Shown: one piece after another, positions 44,212 through 55,185 of the stretch | How positions within the stretch are numbered: the first letter of the stretch is position 1 | Layout of the letters: each line of letters begins with the position of its first letter | DNA from: Clostridia bacterium | Lineage (GTDB): Bacteria; Bacillota; Clostridia; Christensenellales; QALW01 | Reading direction: 5' to 3' | Assembly: GCA_900769815.1 (NCBI GenBank) | Contig: CAAGID010000030.1 | Span: forward strand, 62,001 to 126,000 | Length of the DNA: 64,000 nucleotides | Notes under the pieces: generated by a model | Databases searched by the model: none | The model's input: the letters and a program-made list of their open reading frames with translations, nothing else | Told to the model about the DNA's origin: nothing | Position numbers and translations under genes: made by a program

Positions 44212-44233
44212 GCATTGCCTAATTTTGAAATAT

Positions 44234-44267
44234 AAAAAAATATGTCGAAAATTGCAAAATTTCCGAC
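44234..44267 (-). terminator. Terminator after the deacetylase gene
   Basis: Minus-strand stem GTCGGAAATT / AATTTTCGAC (44267-44258 with 44253-44244, one G-U), 4-nt loop, then a run of seven T. It marks the end of the purine-fhs-fbp transcription unit. Confidence 0.85.
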
Positions 44268-44276
44268 GTTCTTTAA

Positions 44277-45119
44277 CTATAATTCAATTTGTACTGTTTT
44301 TCCCGGCAGAAGGCTGTAATTTTTGCCTTCAACATTAAAGAAGAGTTCCGTGTTTGTAGGGTTGTAAATTATACTTCCGTCAGCGGAAGTTTTTAACTGT
44401 TTATATGCTTCAAGGTACTCAAAAATCTCCGTATTTGTTGCATACCAAATTTCTTCACGGTTACCCATAAACTCACAGAATTCTTCAATTACGTGCCAAT
44501 TATCACGCTGTTCAAACTCATAGCTATGACCCCATAAATAGAAAAGCAACGGCTCGTAGTGTACCGTGCATTCAACAAAATACTTTGCTAAGTTCATAAG
44601 GTCGGGGTTATTATGATGGCAGGTTGCAGGCAAGCGAAGCCAATCCTGGGAAATCAAAAAATTATTGCTTGACTGAACTGTTCTTGCATATAAAATACCG
44701 CAAGCTTTTAAACAATCAACAACTTCTTGGCTTGTTGTGCCGTAAGGATACGCCATCCCTCTTGTAATTTTGCCTGTAGTTTTCTCAATATCAATTTTAT
44801 CAATAAGAATTTCGTAAGTAATTTCTTGAGGAGTCAAGGTTTCAAGACGGGGATGATAATATCCGTGAATGGCAACCTCCATACCGTTTGAAAGGTATAG
44901 ATCATAGGCTTCTTTTTTAGTCATTCGTCTGTTAACAATCTGACCTTCGGGATAAACGGTACCAACAGATGAAAAACGACCGCTGTTTACATTAAAAGTG
45001 CCCTTAATGCCGTGCTTTTTCATAATGTTGACAAGACGGACATCCTGTTCTACAGCATCGTCATAGCTTAATGTAAGTGCTTTTTCCTTAAAACCGGGAA
45101 ACTTTGTTTTTCTATACAT
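44277..45119 (-). CDS. Polysaccharide deacetylase-family protein
   Basis: 280 residues, NodB-homology domain (carbohydrate esterase 4). L-S-Y-D-D-A-V-E stands for the T-F-D-D-G motif and G-Y-Y-H-P-R-L for the second metal motif; later Y-P-Y-G-T is motif 3-like. No signal peptide or membrane anchor is visible, so it would act in the cytoplasm or be released unusually. The C-terminal 40 residues look like a small beta domain. It starts 1 nt after the small acidic protein's stop and is probably the last gene of the long transcription unit. Confidence 0.8.
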   Translation of the reverse strand: MYRKTKFPGFKEKALTLSYDDAVEQDVRLVNIMKKHGIKGTFNVNSGRFSSVGTVYPEGQIVNRRMTKKEAYDLYLSNGMEVAIHGYYHPRLETLTPQEITYEILIDKIDIEKTTGKITRGMAYPYGTTSQEVVDCLKACGILYARTVQSSNNFLISQDWLRLPATCHHNNPDLMNLAKYFVECTVHYEPLLFYLWGHSYEFEQRDNWHVIEEFCEFMGNREEIWYATNTEIFEYLEAYKQLKTSADGSIIYNPTNTELFFNVEGKNYSLLPGKTVQIEL

Positions 45120-45120
45120 T

Positions 45121-45315
45121 TTACCAGTCCTCCTTGTGCAGTTTACTGCTTGTTTTTATATCGTCGTAATATGCTTTATATTCTTCAATGAACTTCTGAT
45201 GACCATCTGTATCCAAGGTGTAAAGTTCTTCAGGCGAAAGTTCCCAAGGATCAAAAGCATCCTCATCGTCCATCTCGGAAAGCTTAAGCATATAGCCTCT
45301 GTTTATCTTTGCCAT
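45121..45315 (-). CDS. Small acidic protein of unknown function
   Basis: 64 residues, strongly acidic centre (S-E-M-D-D-E-D-A-F-D-P-W-E-L) and a helical C terminus (F-I-E-E-Y-K-A-Y-Y-D-D-I-K). Not recognised. It has a fair ribosome binding site (CGAGGT) and is packed 2 nt after fbp and 1 nt before the deacetylase gene, which supports it being real. Confidence 0.6.
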   Translation of the reverse strand: MAKINRGYMLKLSEMDDEDAFDPWELSPEELYTLDTDGHQKFIEEYKAYYDDIKTSSKLHKEDW

Positions 45316-45317
45316 AA

Positions 45318-47285
45318 CTACCTCGAATTCGTTTCTTTGATTTTACCTGTTTCGTATGCCTTTAAAAGCATAGTTAAATCCGCTATTCTTTCGGAAATTT
45401 TCTTTCCCGTATCAGTATTTTTAACAAGAATATCATTATCGGAATGTTCAAAAACAACTGTATCCGAAACTACATCCGTATTATTCTTGATGGCCTCATC
45501 AGCCCCGCAAAATGGCTCATGTGCAGATATGCGCATACCTTGTGCATTATAAATAAGTGTATATCCTGCAATGCCCGTTTTGTTTCTGTAAGCCTTACAG
45601 AAGCCACCGTCAATAACGATTACCCTGCCACCTGCTTTCACAGGTGCTTCGCCTAAATTTTTACGAACGGGAATGTGGCCGTTTATTATGTGTGCAGTAT
45701 CTTCATTAAGCCCGAATTCTTTTAAAATACATTTTATCGTATTTTCATTTTCATAACAAGTATAATATGCATTTTTAGGCTCACTCCAAGCCTCCTTATC
45801 ATCAATAAGCAAGCGTTCAAAGGTTGCCATTTTCTTTCTTCCGCATAAAGGCGAATCTTTACCGCACCACAAAAACCACATAATATCTTTACCCTGTTGC
45901 TTTTGCTTGGTGCCCTCAAGAGAAAAATACCCTTGACGTGCCTTTTTATCGAAATAGTCTAGTAGCTCTCTGCCGCATTTATTTTCGCCGGCTTCAAGCT
46001 TCATAAAGGTTCCGTCATCATTTAAAGGTATACAGCCATGGAACAAAAGATTCCCGTTAAAAACAGTATACATTTCGCCTTTTTCAAACAAAAATCCTAC
46101 GTGACGCTGAAGCTTTTCTGAACGCATAAAGGCATTTTTTAAATACAGCATAACCTCTGCTTCTTCGTTAGTAAGTTTATATGGCTGAACGGGGTCAATG
46201 GTGGGAAAATCTGCATCCTTAAGCTTATAGATTTGATTATCAATAATTACAGTTCCTTGCTTTTTATCAATTTTATCAAGGAAAAGTCTGTCTTCCATTT
46301 TAAATTGAGGATTTCGTAAAACAGTCTGACCTTCAAGCTTAAACTGAATAACGCTTATTGCCTTATGCATTCGAGCAATTAAAACGTCATCATCACTGTA
46401 ATAAACGTCGCCTTCTGAATTGCCTTTGGGCATATAGCCTGAAACATCAGAGTTTTTATATACTTCCTGCGCAAAAAGTGAAAGAGGTCTTAAGGAAATA
46501 CCATACCCTATTTCAACAACGTCAAGATTTTTATAAGTAATTGAATTGTTTAAAACCGTTGCAATACACGTTCTTGAGCCTGATGCTGCGCCCATCCAAA
46601 GAACGTCGTGATTGCCCCATTGGATATCAAGGGAATTTTCCTTAATAAGCTCTTCTACGATTATATCCGCACGGGGACCTCTGTCAAAAATGTCGCCTAC
46701 AATATGAAGATGGTCAATAACAAGACTTTTTATGGCTGAGCATACTGCAATAATAAACTTTTGTGCAGCGCCTATATCGATGATGGTTTTTACGATATTT
46801 TCATAATATCTTTCCTTGTTTTTTGCATCATAGTCGTTATTAAGAAGCTCATCGATTATATAATCAAAGCCGCTTGCCGTTTTTTTAAGGTGTTTTCTTA
46901 CCTTTGACCTGGTATACTTACTGCTTACAAAACGGCATATTTCAAGAAGTCTTACAAGTGTAATGTTGTACCAATCATCTTTATCTGAAATTTTTTCTAA
47001 AAGTTCATTAAGCTTTTCTTCGGGATAATATATGAGTGTTGCAAGCTCTTCCCTTTCCTTTAAGGTTACCGTTTTTGAAAAAAGCTGTTCAATTTTTCGC
47101 CTTATAACACCTGAAGCGTTTTTTCGGATATGCTGATAAGCTTCATACTCGCCGTGAAGATCACTCATAAAATGCTCAGTGCCCTTGGGTAAATTGAGTA
47201 TTGCATTAAGGTTAATAATTTCGTTAAGTACTCTGTTACGGTCAGGATATTGTTTCTGAAGTTCAAGAATATATTTGTTTTCCAT
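45318..47285 (-). CDS. fbp: Fructose-1,6-bisphosphatase, class III
   Basis: 655 residues, the length of the Firmicutes class III enzyme. Metallophosphatase motifs M-S-D-L-H-G-E-Y-E, V-G-D-I-F-D-R-G-P and W-G-N-H-D-V-L-W, plus I-N-G-H-I-P-V near the C terminus. Hydrolyses fructose 1,6-bisphosphate in gluconeogenesis, supporting ribose and hexose supply. GGAGAG precedes ATG 47285; 47 nt separate it from fhs without a terminator, so it likely shares the purine transcript. Confidence 0.95.
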   Translation of the reverse strand: MENKYILELQKQYPDRNRVLNEIINLNAILNLPKGTEHFMSDLHGEYEAYQHIRKNASGVIRRKIEQLFSKTVTLKEREELATLIYYPEEKLNELLEKISDKDDWYNITLVRLLEICRFVSSKYTRSKVRKHLKKTASGFDYIIDELLNNDYDAKNKERYYENIVKTIIDIGAAQKFIIAVCSAIKSLVIDHLHIVGDIFDRGPRADIIVEELIKENSLDIQWGNHDVLWMGAASGSRTCIATVLNNSITYKNLDVVEIGYGISLRPLSLFAQEVYKNSDVSGYMPKGNSEGDVYYSDDDVLIARMHKAISVIQFKLEGQTVLRNPQFKMEDRLFLDKIDKKQGTVIIDNQIYKLKDADFPTIDPVQPYKLTNEEAEVMLYLKNAFMRSEKLQRHVGFLFEKGEMYTVFNGNLLFHGCIPLNDDGTFMKLEAGENKCGRELLDYFDKKARQGYFSLEGTKQKQQGKDIMWFLWCGKDSPLCGRKKMATFERLLIDDKEAWSEPKNAYYTCYENENTIKCILKEFGLNEDTAHIINGHIPVRKNLGEAPVKAGGRVIVIDGGFCKAYRNKTGIAGYTLIYNAQGMRISAHEPFCGADEAIKNNTDVVSDTVVFEHSDNDILVKNTDTGKKISERIADLTMLLKAYETGKIKETNSR

Positions 47286-47332
47286 TTATTCTCTCCTTTC
47301 TCCCTAAAAAACTTAAAGACTTTGCTTAATTA

Positions 47333-49009
47333 TTAGAATAATCCTGTGATTTTGCCGTTAGCATCAACGTCAATACGTTCTGCGGCAGGTACTTTAGGAA
47401 GACCGGGCATTGTTAAAATATCGCCGGTTAATACTACGATAAAGCCTGCACCTGCAGAAACCTTAACGTTTTTAATTGTAACAGTAAAGTTTTCAGGTGC
47501 ACCCAGTTTGGTTGGGTCATCAGAAAAACTGTACTGTGTTTTTGCAATGCATACGGGAAGTTTATCAAAGCCAAGCTCAGTAAGCTGTGCAATCTGTTTT
47601 TTAGCGTTGGGCATAACGGTAATTCCGTTACCGCCATAAACCTTTTTAACGACTGCTTCAATCTTATCTTCAATTGTTCCGTCAAGCTCGTAAGAGAAGG
47701 TAAAATCGCCCTTTTCTTCTTCGCAAAGACGAACAACCTCTTTAGCCAATTCTTCTCCACCCTTGCCGCCTTCTGCCCATACGGTGGAAAGCACTGTGTT
47801 TACGCCCAATTCCTTACACTTTTTGATGATGAAATCAATTTCATTATCGGTATCTGTGGGAAAACGGTTAACTGCAACAACGCAAGGTAACTTATATACG
47901 TTCTTAATATTTGAAACGTGACGGAGAAGATTGGGAATACCCTTTTCAAGAGCCTCAATATCCTCAAAATTAAGCTCGGTCTTTGCCCTGCCGCCGTGCA
48001 TCTTAAGAGCACGTACAGTTGCGACAACTACAACTGCATCAGGCGTAAGACCTGCCATACGGCACTTGATGTCAAGGAACTTTTCAGCACCTAAATCAGC
48101 ACCGAACCCTGCTTCGGTAATGGTATAATCGCCCATTTTAAGGGCAAGCTTTGTTGCCATAACTGAGTTACAGCCGTGTGCGATATTTGCAAAGGGTCCG
48201 CCGTGAACGAAGGCAGGAGTTCCTTCTAAGGTCTGCACAAGGTTAGGCTTAATGGCATCCTTTAAAAGTGCACACATTGCACCTTGAGCCTTAAGCTGAC
48301 CGCAGGTAACGGGCTTATCATCGTAGGTATAGCCTACTATAATTCTTGAAAGTCTCTCTTTTAAATCCGTAATAGAATTTGAAAGGCAAAGAATAGCCAT
48401 AATTTCAGATGCAACGGTAATATCAAAGCCGTCTTCACGAGGTACACCGTTAGCTTTACCGCCCATACCGTCAACAACAAAACGTAATTGGCGGTCATTC
48501 ATATCAACGCAACGCTTCCAGGTAATTTTTCTTACGTCAATACCTAATTGGTTGCCCTGCTGAATATGGTTATCAAGCATTGCGGCAAGAAGATTGTTTG
48601 CTGCACCGATAGCGTGGAAGTCACCTGTAAAGTGAAGGTTAATATCTTCCATAGGCACAACCTGAGCATAGCCGCCGCCTGCCGCACCGCCCTTAACACC
48701 GAAAACGGGACCTAAAGAAGGTTCACGAAGTGCAACCGTTACGTCTTTACCGATTCTTTTAAGGCCGTCGGCAAGACCGATCGTTGTGGTGGTCTTGCCT
48801 TCGCCTGCAGGTGTAGGTGTAATTGCAGTAACAAGAATAAGTTTACCATCTTTTCTGTCAGTTTCTTCTAATAATGAAAGGTCAATTTTGGCTTTATATC
48901 TGCCGTACTGCTCAATATACTTTTCGTCAACGTGAGCTGTTTTTGCGATTTCGCTTATATTTTTCATCTCACAAGCCTGAGCAATTTCTATATCGGATTT
49001 ATATTCCAT
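47333..49009 (-). CDS. fhs: Formate-tetrahydrofolate ligase
   Basis: 558 residues. ATP-dependent synthesis of 10-formyl-THF from formate. P-loop [29 protein letters not shown] and the [11 protein letters not shown] region are diagnostic. Its product is the formyl donor for PurN and AICAR transformylase in the same operon, which fits regulation by a ZTP riboswitch. It follows purL by 11 nt. Confidence 0.97.
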   Translation of the reverse strand: MEYKSDIEIAQACEMKNISEIAKTAHVDEKYIEQYGRYKAKIDLSLLEETDRKDGKLILVTAITPTPAGEGKTTTTIGLADGLKRIGKDVTVALREPSLGPVFGVKGGAAGGGYAQVVPMEDINLHFTGDFHAIGAANNLLAAMLDNHIQQGNQLGIDVRKITWKRCVDMNDRQLRFVVDGMGGKANGVPREDGFDITVASEIMAILCLSNSITDLKERLSRIIVGYTYDDKPVTCGQLKAQGAMCALLKDAIKPNLVQTLEGTPAFVHGGPFANIAHGCNSVMATKLALKMGDYTITEAGFGADLGAEKFLDIKCRMAGLTPDAVVVVATVRALKMHGGRAKTELNFEDIEALEKGIPNLLRHVSNIKNVYKLPCVVAVNRFPTDTDNEIDFIIKKCKELGVNTVLSTVWAEGGKGGEELAKEVVRLCEEEKGDFTFSYELDGTIEDKIEAVVKKVYGGNGITVMPNAKKQIAQLTELGFDKLPVCIAKTQYSFSDDPTKLGAPENFTVTIKNVKVSAGAGFIVVLTGDILTMPGLPKVPAAERIDVDANGKITGLF

Positions 49010-49020
49010 TTTTATCTCCC

Positions 49021-52000
49021 CTATTTAAAATATTTTACTGCCGAAGCAAACATTCTTATATCATAGTTTCCTTCAACATTTTTATAGAGTCCTTTACCTA
49101 TACGCTCAGAGTGACCCATTTTACCGAATACCCTACCGTCAGGAGAAGTGATGCCTTCAATAGCACACATAGAATCATTGGGGTTAAAATGAATATCGCT
49201 TGTAGCGTTACCTTCTAAATCAACGTACTGCGTCGCAATCTGACCGTTTGCCTTAAGCTGTTCAATAAGCTTGGGATCAGCAATAAATCTGCCTTCGCCG
49301 TGTGAAATAGGCACGTTAACGATGTCGCCTACGTTCATAAGTGATAACCAAGGAGATTTATTTGATGCAATACGTGTCCTTACAATACGTGACTGATGGC
49401 GTGCGATAGTATTGAAGGTAAGTGTAGGACAGGTTTCATCAGTATCAATAATCTTGCCGTAAGGAACAAGACCTAACTTAATTAGTGCCTGGAAACCGTT
49501 ACAGATACCGCACATAAGACCGTCGCGGTTATCAAGAAGGTCACTTACGCCTTCCTTGATAGCACCGTTTCTGAAGAAGGCAGTAATAAATTTACCGCTT
49601 CCGTCAGGCTCATCTCCACCTGAGAAACCGCCGGGAATAAATATCATCTGTGCATCCTTAAGTTTTTTAGCAAAGGTATCAACGCTTCTCTGAATACCGT
49701 CAGATGAAAGGTTATTGATTACGATGATTTCAGGCTCTGCCCCTGCATCGCGAACTGCTTTAGCTGAATCAAACTCACAGTTTGTACCGGGGAATGCAGG
49801 AATAAGAACCTTGGGCTTTGCAACCTTTATTCTTGGTGCAGGATAGCTTGTTGCCTTATATTCAAAATTCTCGATTTTATTATTGCCTTGGTCAATATTA
49901 CAGCTGTATACGCTTTCAAGCTTATCTTCATATGCAGTAAGAAGCTTATTAAGGCAAATTTTTTCGTCCTTATACTCAATAACTTCTTCTGTCTGGGTTG
50001 TACCAATAAGGCGTGCATCTTCAATTTCTTCAGTTGCTTCAAATATGAATGCACCGTAATTATACTTAAATATACACTTGGGGCACATATTTTCATCATA
50101 CTTAAAGCCTATTGAGTTACCAAAGCACATCTTCATAACTGCTTCGCCGATACCGCCCATACCTAAGGTATAGCAGGAAAGAATCTTGCCTTCACGCATA
50201 AGTGAAGTAATTTTATTGAAGGTAGCAATTAAAGATTCAGTTACCGGAAGACCGTTTTCATCATATTCAGGATAGATAGCATAAACCTTATTGCCTGCTT
50301 TCTTGAATTCAGGCGAAATAACGTCCTGAACCTTGCCCGTTGTTACTGCGAAGGAAACAAGTGTAGGAGGAACGTCAAGGTCCTCAAAGGAGCCTGACAT
50401 TGAGTCCTTACCGCCGATTGAACCGATGCCCAATTCCTTCTGTGCTTTAAATGCACCTAAAAGTGCGGCTAAAGGCTTGCCCCAACGCTTGCCGTCCTTG
50501 CCGGGATGCTCGAAATATTCCTGGAAGGTAAGGTAAACGTCTTCAAAGGAAGCACCTGTTGCAATTAATTTTGAAACAGATTCAACTACTGCGGTGTATG
50601 CACCGTGATAGGGACTCTGTTCAGTAATAAAGGGATTATAGCCCCAAGCCATAAATGAGCAATCGTCAGTATGCTTCTTTTCAACAGAAACCTTCTGTAC
50701 CATTGCCTGAATTGGTGTTAACTGATTCTTACCGCCAAAGGGCATAAGCACTGTGCCTGCACCGATGGTGGAGTCAAAACGCTCTGAAAGACCGCGTTTT
50801 GAGCACATATTAAGGTCGGAGGCAATATCGAAATAATTTTCGGTAAAACTTTCCTTGATTTCCTTATTCTTTATTTCAGGCTTTGCGGGTGTAACTGTTA
50901 TATGCTTTTCAGCACCGTTTGAGTTAAGGAACTCACGGCTGATATCAACAATCTTTTTGCCGTTCCAGTTCATAACAAGACGGGGTTCTTCCTTAATAAC
51001 CGCAACGGGACAAGCCTGAAGGTTTTCTTCTTTTGCAAGTGCCAAGAATTTATCAATATTTTCTTTTTCGATAACAACTGCCATACGCTCCTGAGATTCG
51101 CTTATTGCAAGCTCAGTACCGTCAAGACCGTCGTACTTCTTGGGAACTGCATTAAGGTCAATTTCAAGACCGTCGGCAAGCTCGCCGATAGCAACAGAAA
51201 CACCACCTGCACCGAAGTCGTTACAGCGTTTAATCATTTGTGTTGCTTCTTTATTTCTGAAAAGACGCTGAAGCTTTCTTTCTTCAGGTGCATTACCCTT
51301 CTGAACTTCAGCACCGCAGGTTTCAAGACTCTGTGCGGTATGTGACTTTGATGAGCCTGTTGCACCGCCGCAACCGTCACGGCCTGTACTTCCGCCTAAA
51401 AGAATTACAACATCACCGGGGGCAGGAACTTCTCTACGAACGTTCTCCTGAGGTGCGGCTGCAATAACTGCACCGATTTCCATACGCTTTGCAGCATAGC
51501 CGGGATGATATATTTCGTCAACTATACCCGTTGCAAGACCGATCTGGTTACCATATGAAGAATAACCTGCAGCAGCGGTAGTAACAATCTTTCTCTGAGG
51601 AAGCTTTCCCTTTATAGTTTCAGAAACGGGCTTTAAGGGGTCAGCGGCACCTGTTACACGCATTGCACCGTAAACGTATGCTCTGCCTGACAAGGGATCA
51701 CGGATTGCACCGCCAATACAGGTTGCTGCACCGCCGAAAGGCTCGATTTCTGTGGGATGGTTATGTGTTTCATTTTTAAAGAGAAGTAACCAGGGCTCTT
51801 TTACACCGTCAACTTCAACTTCAATTTTAACTGTACAAGCGTTGATTTCTTCTGATTCATCAAGCTTATTAAGCAAACCGTGCTTTTTAAGATATTTAAC
51901 TGCAACCGTTGCAAGGTCCATTAAGCAGATGGGCTTTGTACGGTTAAGCTCTTTACGTACTTCAATATATTCTTCATATGCCTTCTGTAAAAGTTCATCT

Positions 52001-52710
52001 TCAAACTTAACGTCATCAATAATCGTAAGGAAGGTTGTATGACGGCAATGGTCTGACCAGTATGTATCAATCATTCTGATTTCAGTAATGGTGGGGTCAC
52101 GGTCTTCTGACTTAAAGTAATCCTGACAGAACTGAATATCGTCAGCATCCATTGCAAGGCCGTATTCCTTAACGAAATTTTCAAGACCTGCCCTATCAAG
52201 TTTAATAAAACCGTCTAAAGTTTTAACCGTTGTGGGAATTTCATAGTTAACCTTTAAGGTTTCAGGCTTATCTAAAGTTGCTTCCCTTGCTTCAACGGGG
52301 TTAATAACGTACTTTTTGATTTCAGCAATTTCATTTTCGGTTAAATCTCCGTAAAGAGCATAAACCTTGGCTGTTCTGATTAAGGGTCTATCGCCCTGTG
52401 AGATAATCTGAATACACTGTGCGGCAGAGTCAGCACGCTGGTCAAACTGACCGGGCAAATATTCAACTGCGAAAACGAAAGCACCGTCGCAAGAAATATC
52501 GTCAGTTACGATATCAAGCTGGGGCTCTGAAAAAACCGTCTTTTTTGCATAGTTAAAAAGCTCTTCGGTAATATTTTCCGCATCATAACGGTTAATTACG
52601 CGAACGTCCTTTAATGATTCAATGCCCAATAAGTTATTGGCTTCTGAAAGAAGTCCTTTTGCTTCATTGGCAAGTTCCTTTTTCTTTTCTACAAAAACTC
52701 TGAAAACCAT
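49021..52710 (-). CDS. purL: Phosphoribosylformylglycinamidine synthase, single chain
   Basis: 1,229 residues containing the synthetase and the C-terminal glutamine amidotransferase, the clostridial large-PurL type. [13 protein letters not shown] and E-T-H-N-H-P-T-E-I mark the synthetase; G-G-R... A-I-R-D-P-L-S-G-R follows. The amidotransferase has P-G-T-N-C-E-F-D and the nucleophile in C-G-I-C-N-G-F-Q, so, unlike PurF here, this glutaminase is intact. Converts FGAR to FGAM. Lies between purD and fhs with 1-11 nt gaps. Confidence 0.97.
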   Translation of the reverse strand: MVFRVFVEKKKELANEAKGLLSEANNLLGIESLKDVRVINRYDAENITEELFNYAKKTVFSEPQLDIVTDDISCDGAFVFAVEYLPGQFDQRADSAAQCIQIISQGDRPLIRTAKVYALYGDLTENEIAEIKKYVINPVEAREATLDKPETLKVNYEIPTTVKTLDGFIKLDRAGLENFVKEYGLAMDADDIQFCQDYFKSEDRDPTITEIRMIDTYWSDHCRHTTFLTIIDDVKFEDELLQKAYEEYIEVRKELNRTKPICLMDLATVAVKYLKKHGLLNKLDESEEINACTVKIEVEVDGVKEPWLLLFKNETHNHPTEIEPFGGAATCIGGAIRDPLSGRAYVYGAMRVTGAADPLKPVSETIKGKLPQRKIVTTAAAGYSSYGNQIGLATGIVDEIYHPGYAAKRMEIGAVIAAAPQENVRREVPAPGDVVILLGGSTGRDGCGGATGSSKSHTAQSLETCGAEVQKGNAPEERKLQRLFRNKEATQMIKRCNDFGAGGVSVAIGELADGLEIDLNAVPKKYDGLDGTELAISESQERMAVVIEKENIDKFLALAKEENLQACPVAVIKEEPRLVMNWNGKKIVDISREFLNSNGAEKHITVTPAKPEIKNKEIKESFTENYFDIASDLNMCSKRGLSERFDSTIGAGTVLMPFGGKNQLTPIQAMVQKVSVEKKHTDDCSFMAWGYNPFITEQSPYHGAYTAVVESVSKLIATGASFEDVYLTFQEYFEHPGKDGKRWGKPLAALLGAFKAQKELGIGSIGGKDSMSGSFEDLDVPPTLVSFAVTTGKVQDVISPEFKKAGNKVYAIYPEYDENGLPVTESLIATFNKITSLMREGKILSCYTLGMGGIGEAVMKMCFGNSIGFKYDENMCPKCIFKYNYGAFIFEATEEIEDARLIGTTQTEEVIEYKDEKICLNKLLTAYEDKLESVYSCNIDQGNNKIENFEYKATSYPAPRIKVAKPKVLIPAFPGTNCEFDSAKAVRDAGAEPEIIVINNLSSDGIQRSVDTFAKKLKDAQMIFIPGGFSGGDEPDGSGKFITAFFRNGAIKEGVSDLLDNRDGLMCGICNGFQALIKLGLVPYGKIIDTDETCPTLTFNTIARHQSRIVRTRIASNKSPWLSLMNVGDIVNVPISHGEGRFIADPKLIEQLKANGQIATQYVDLEGNATSDIHFNPNDSMCAIEGITSPDGRVFGKMGHSERIGKGLYKNVEGNYDIRMFASAVKYFK

Positions 52711-52711
52711 A

Positions 52712-53980
52712 TTATTCTCCTTTTGCCTTTAATGCCCTTGCGCCTATATCGTTACGATAATAAGCGTTTTCGAAGGAAATTTTCTTAACAAGCTTATAAG
52801 CTTCTTTGATTGCTTCTTCAAGTGTATCGCTTACTGCAGTTGCACCTAAAACACGCCCGCCGTTTGTAAGAAGCTTACCGTCTTTTAATGATGCACCTGC
52901 AACGTAGACGTTATCTTTGATTTCCTTGGGGATATTCATTTCAAAGCCCTTATCGTATTTTTGGGGATAGCCCTTTGATGCCATAATAACACAGCAGGCA
53001 TTTTTATCCATAAAGCTTACATCAACCTTATCAAGCTCACCGTTGGTAACTGCCTGCATAACCGTTAAAAGGTCGCTCTTTAAAAGAGGAAGAACCACCT
53101 GTGTTTCAGGATCGCCAAAACGGCAGTTATATTCAATAACCTTAGGTCCGTTTTTCGTAAGCATAAGTCCGAAATAAAGACATCCTTTAAATGTTCTGCC
53201 CTCAGACTTCATTGCATTGATTGTAGGAATAAATATCTTTTCCATACATTCCTTTGCAATATCCTCAGTATAATAGGGGTTCGGCGCAACAGTACCCATA
53301 CCGCCTGTATTAAGACCTGTATCGTTATCCCCTGCGCGCTTATGGTCCATTGAAGAAATCATCGGTACAACAATGTTGCCGTCAGTAAAAGATAAAACTG
53401 AAACTTCAGGACCTTCTAAAAATTCTTCAATTACGATATTGTCTCCGCTTGCACCGAAAACCTTATCTTCCATCATGCTTTTAACTGCATCGATGGCTTC
53501 CTGGCGTGTCAAAGCGATTATAACGCCTTTACCTAAAGCAAGTCCGTCAGCCTTAATAACTGTAGGAATAGGTGCATCCTTAAGATATTCTAAAGCCTTT
53601 TCAACGTCATTGAAAACTTCGTACTGTGCTGTAGGAATATTGTATTTTTTCATAAGATTTTTTGAAAAAACCTTACTGCCTTCGATAATTGCCGCATTGG
53701 CTTTAGGTCCAAAGCAAGGAATCCCTTCCTTTTCCAAAGCATCAACTGCACCTAAAACAAGAGGATCATCAGGTGCAACAACTGCATAATCTATGCGGGT
53801 TTTAACTGCAAAATCAACGATTTTATCAATTTCCTTTGCACCGATGTCAACTATCGTTGCATCCTCTGCCATACCGCCGTTACCTGGCAATGCAAAAATC
53901 TCGGTTACATTTTTATTTTCTTTAAGTTTTTTTATGATGGCGTGTTCTCTACCGCCGCCACCGACAACCATTATCTTCAT
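52712..53980 (-). CDS. purD: Phosphoribosylamine-glycine ligase
   Basis: 422 residues, ATP-grasp enzyme making GAR. N-terminal V-G-G-G-G-R-E-H-A-I, then L-P-G-N-G-G-M; ATP-grasp parts V-I-K-A-D-G-L-A-L-G-K-G-V and N-T-G-G-M-G-T-V-A-P; E-Y-N-C-R-F-G-D-P-E-T-Q as metal and substrate site. Full length. 1 nt before purL and 9 nt after the AICAR transformylase gene. Confidence 0.97.
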   Translation of the reverse strand: MKIMVVGGGGREHAIIKKLKENKNVTEIFALPGNGGMAEDATIVDIGAKEIDKIVDFAVKTRIDYAVVAPDDPLVLGAVDALEKEGIPCFGPKANAAIIEGSKVFSKNLMKKYNIPTAQYEVFNDVEKALEYLKDAPIPTVIKADGLALGKGVIIALTRQEAIDAVKSMMEDKVFGASGDNIVIEEFLEGPEVSVLSFTDGNIVVPMISSMDHKRAGDNDTGLNTGGMGTVAPNPYYTEDIAKECMEKIFIPTINAMKSEGRTFKGCLYFGLMLTKNGPKVIEYNCRFGDPETQVVLPLLKSDLLTVMQAVTNGELDKVDVSFMDKNACCVIMASKGYPQKYDKGFEMNIPKEIKDNVYVAGASLKDGKLLTNGGRVLGATAVSDTLEEAIKEAYKLVKKISFENAYYRNDIGARALKAKGE

Positions 53981-53989
53981 ATTTTCTCC

Positions 53990-55174
53990 TTAATGATGGA
54001 ATAAACGCATTCCTGTAAATGCCATAGCCATACCGTATTTATCTGCACATTCAATAACAAGATCGTCTCTGATTGAACCGCCGGGCTCGGCAATATACTT
54101 AACACCGCTTCTCTTTGCACGCTCAATGTTATCGGAGAATGGGAAGAAAGCGTCTGAACCAAGTGCAACACCGTCAATGGAAGCAAGATATTCCTTTGCT
54201 TCAGCATCTGTTAAGGGTTCGGGCTTTTCGGTAAAATATTTTTCCCAATTACCGTCTGCACACACATCTTCTTCATTTTTATTGATATAACCGTCGATTA
54301 CGTTATCTCTGTCAGGACGTGAAAGTTCAGGCTTAAAGGGAAGATTCAATACCTTATCGTGCTGACGAAGGAACCAGGTGTCAGCCTTTGTACCTGCAAG
54401 ACGTGTGCAGTGAATTCTTGACTGCTGACCTGCACCAACACCGATAGCCTGTCCGTCATAAGCAAAGCAAACTGAGTTTGACTGTGTATATTTAAGTGTA
54501 ATAAGTGAAATTATAAGATCGCGTACTGCTTCATCGGGAAGTTCCTTATTCTTTGTAACAAGGTTCTGTAAAAGTTCACGGTTAATTTCAAAGTTGTTTC
54601 TGCCCTGTTCAAAGGTAATGCCGAAAACCTGCTTATGCTCAATAGCATCAGGCACATAATTTGCATCAATTTTTACGATATTGTAGTTGCCGTTTCTCTT
54701 GGTTTTTAAAATCTCAAGAGCTTCAGGCTCATAACCAGGTGCAATAACGCCATCGGAAATTTCTCTTTTAATCATCTTCGCGGTGGTAACGTCACAAACG
54801 TCTGAAAGTGCTACCCAGTCACCAAATGAGCACATTCTGTCAGCACCGCGGGCACGGGCATATGCACAAGCAAGGGGAGAATCATCAAGACCTTCAATAT
54901 CATCAACAAAGTAAGCCTTTTTAAGCTTTTGGGGTAACTTTACGCCAACTGCTGCTGAAGTAGGCGAAACGTGCTTGAAAGAAGTAACTGCAGGTAAGCC
55001 CAATGCTTCCTTTAATTCTTTAACCAGCTGCCAGCTGTTAAAAGCATCAAGGAAGTTAATATAGCCCGGTCTTCCGCAAAGAATTTCAATGGGAAGATCA
55101 GAATCATCGTGCATAAATATTTTTGCAGGCTTTTGATTTGGATTGCAACCGTATTTTAATTCAAATTCTTTCAT
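53990..55174 (-). CDS. AICAR transformylase, stand-alone
   Basis: 394 residues, homologous only to the formyltransferase half of PurH; there is no MGS-like cyclohydrolase domain in front. L-K-Y-G-C-N-P-N-Q at the start and S-F-K-H-V-S-P-T-S-A-A-V-G-V carrying the catalytic Lys-His, with G-A-G-Q-Q-S-R and S-D-A-F-F-P-F later. Uses 10-formyl-THF to convert AICAR (ZMP) to FAICAR. The missing cyclohydrolase step is provided by the preceding gene. ZMP is the ligand of the riboswitch at the operon start. Confidence 0.93.
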   Translation of the reverse strand: MKEFELKYGCNPNQKPAKIFMHDDSDLPIEILCGRPGYINFLDAFNSWQLVKELKEALGLPAVTSFKHVSPTSAAVGVKLPQKLKKAYFVDDIEGLDDSPLACAYARARGADRMCSFGDWVALSDVCDVTTAKMIKREISDGVIAPGYEPEALEILKTKRNGNYNIVKIDANYVPDAIEHKQVFGITFEQGRNNFEINRELLQNLVTKNKELPDEAVRDLIISLITLKYTQSNSVCFAYDGQAIGVGAGQQSRIHCTRLAGTKADTWFLRQHDKVLNLPFKPELSRPDRDNVIDGYINKNEEDVCADGNWEKYFTEKPEPLTDAEAKEYLASIDGVALGSDAFFPFSDNIERAKRSGVKYIAEPGGSIRDDLVIECADKYGMAMAFTGMRLFHH

Positions 55175-55185
55175 ATCTATACTCC

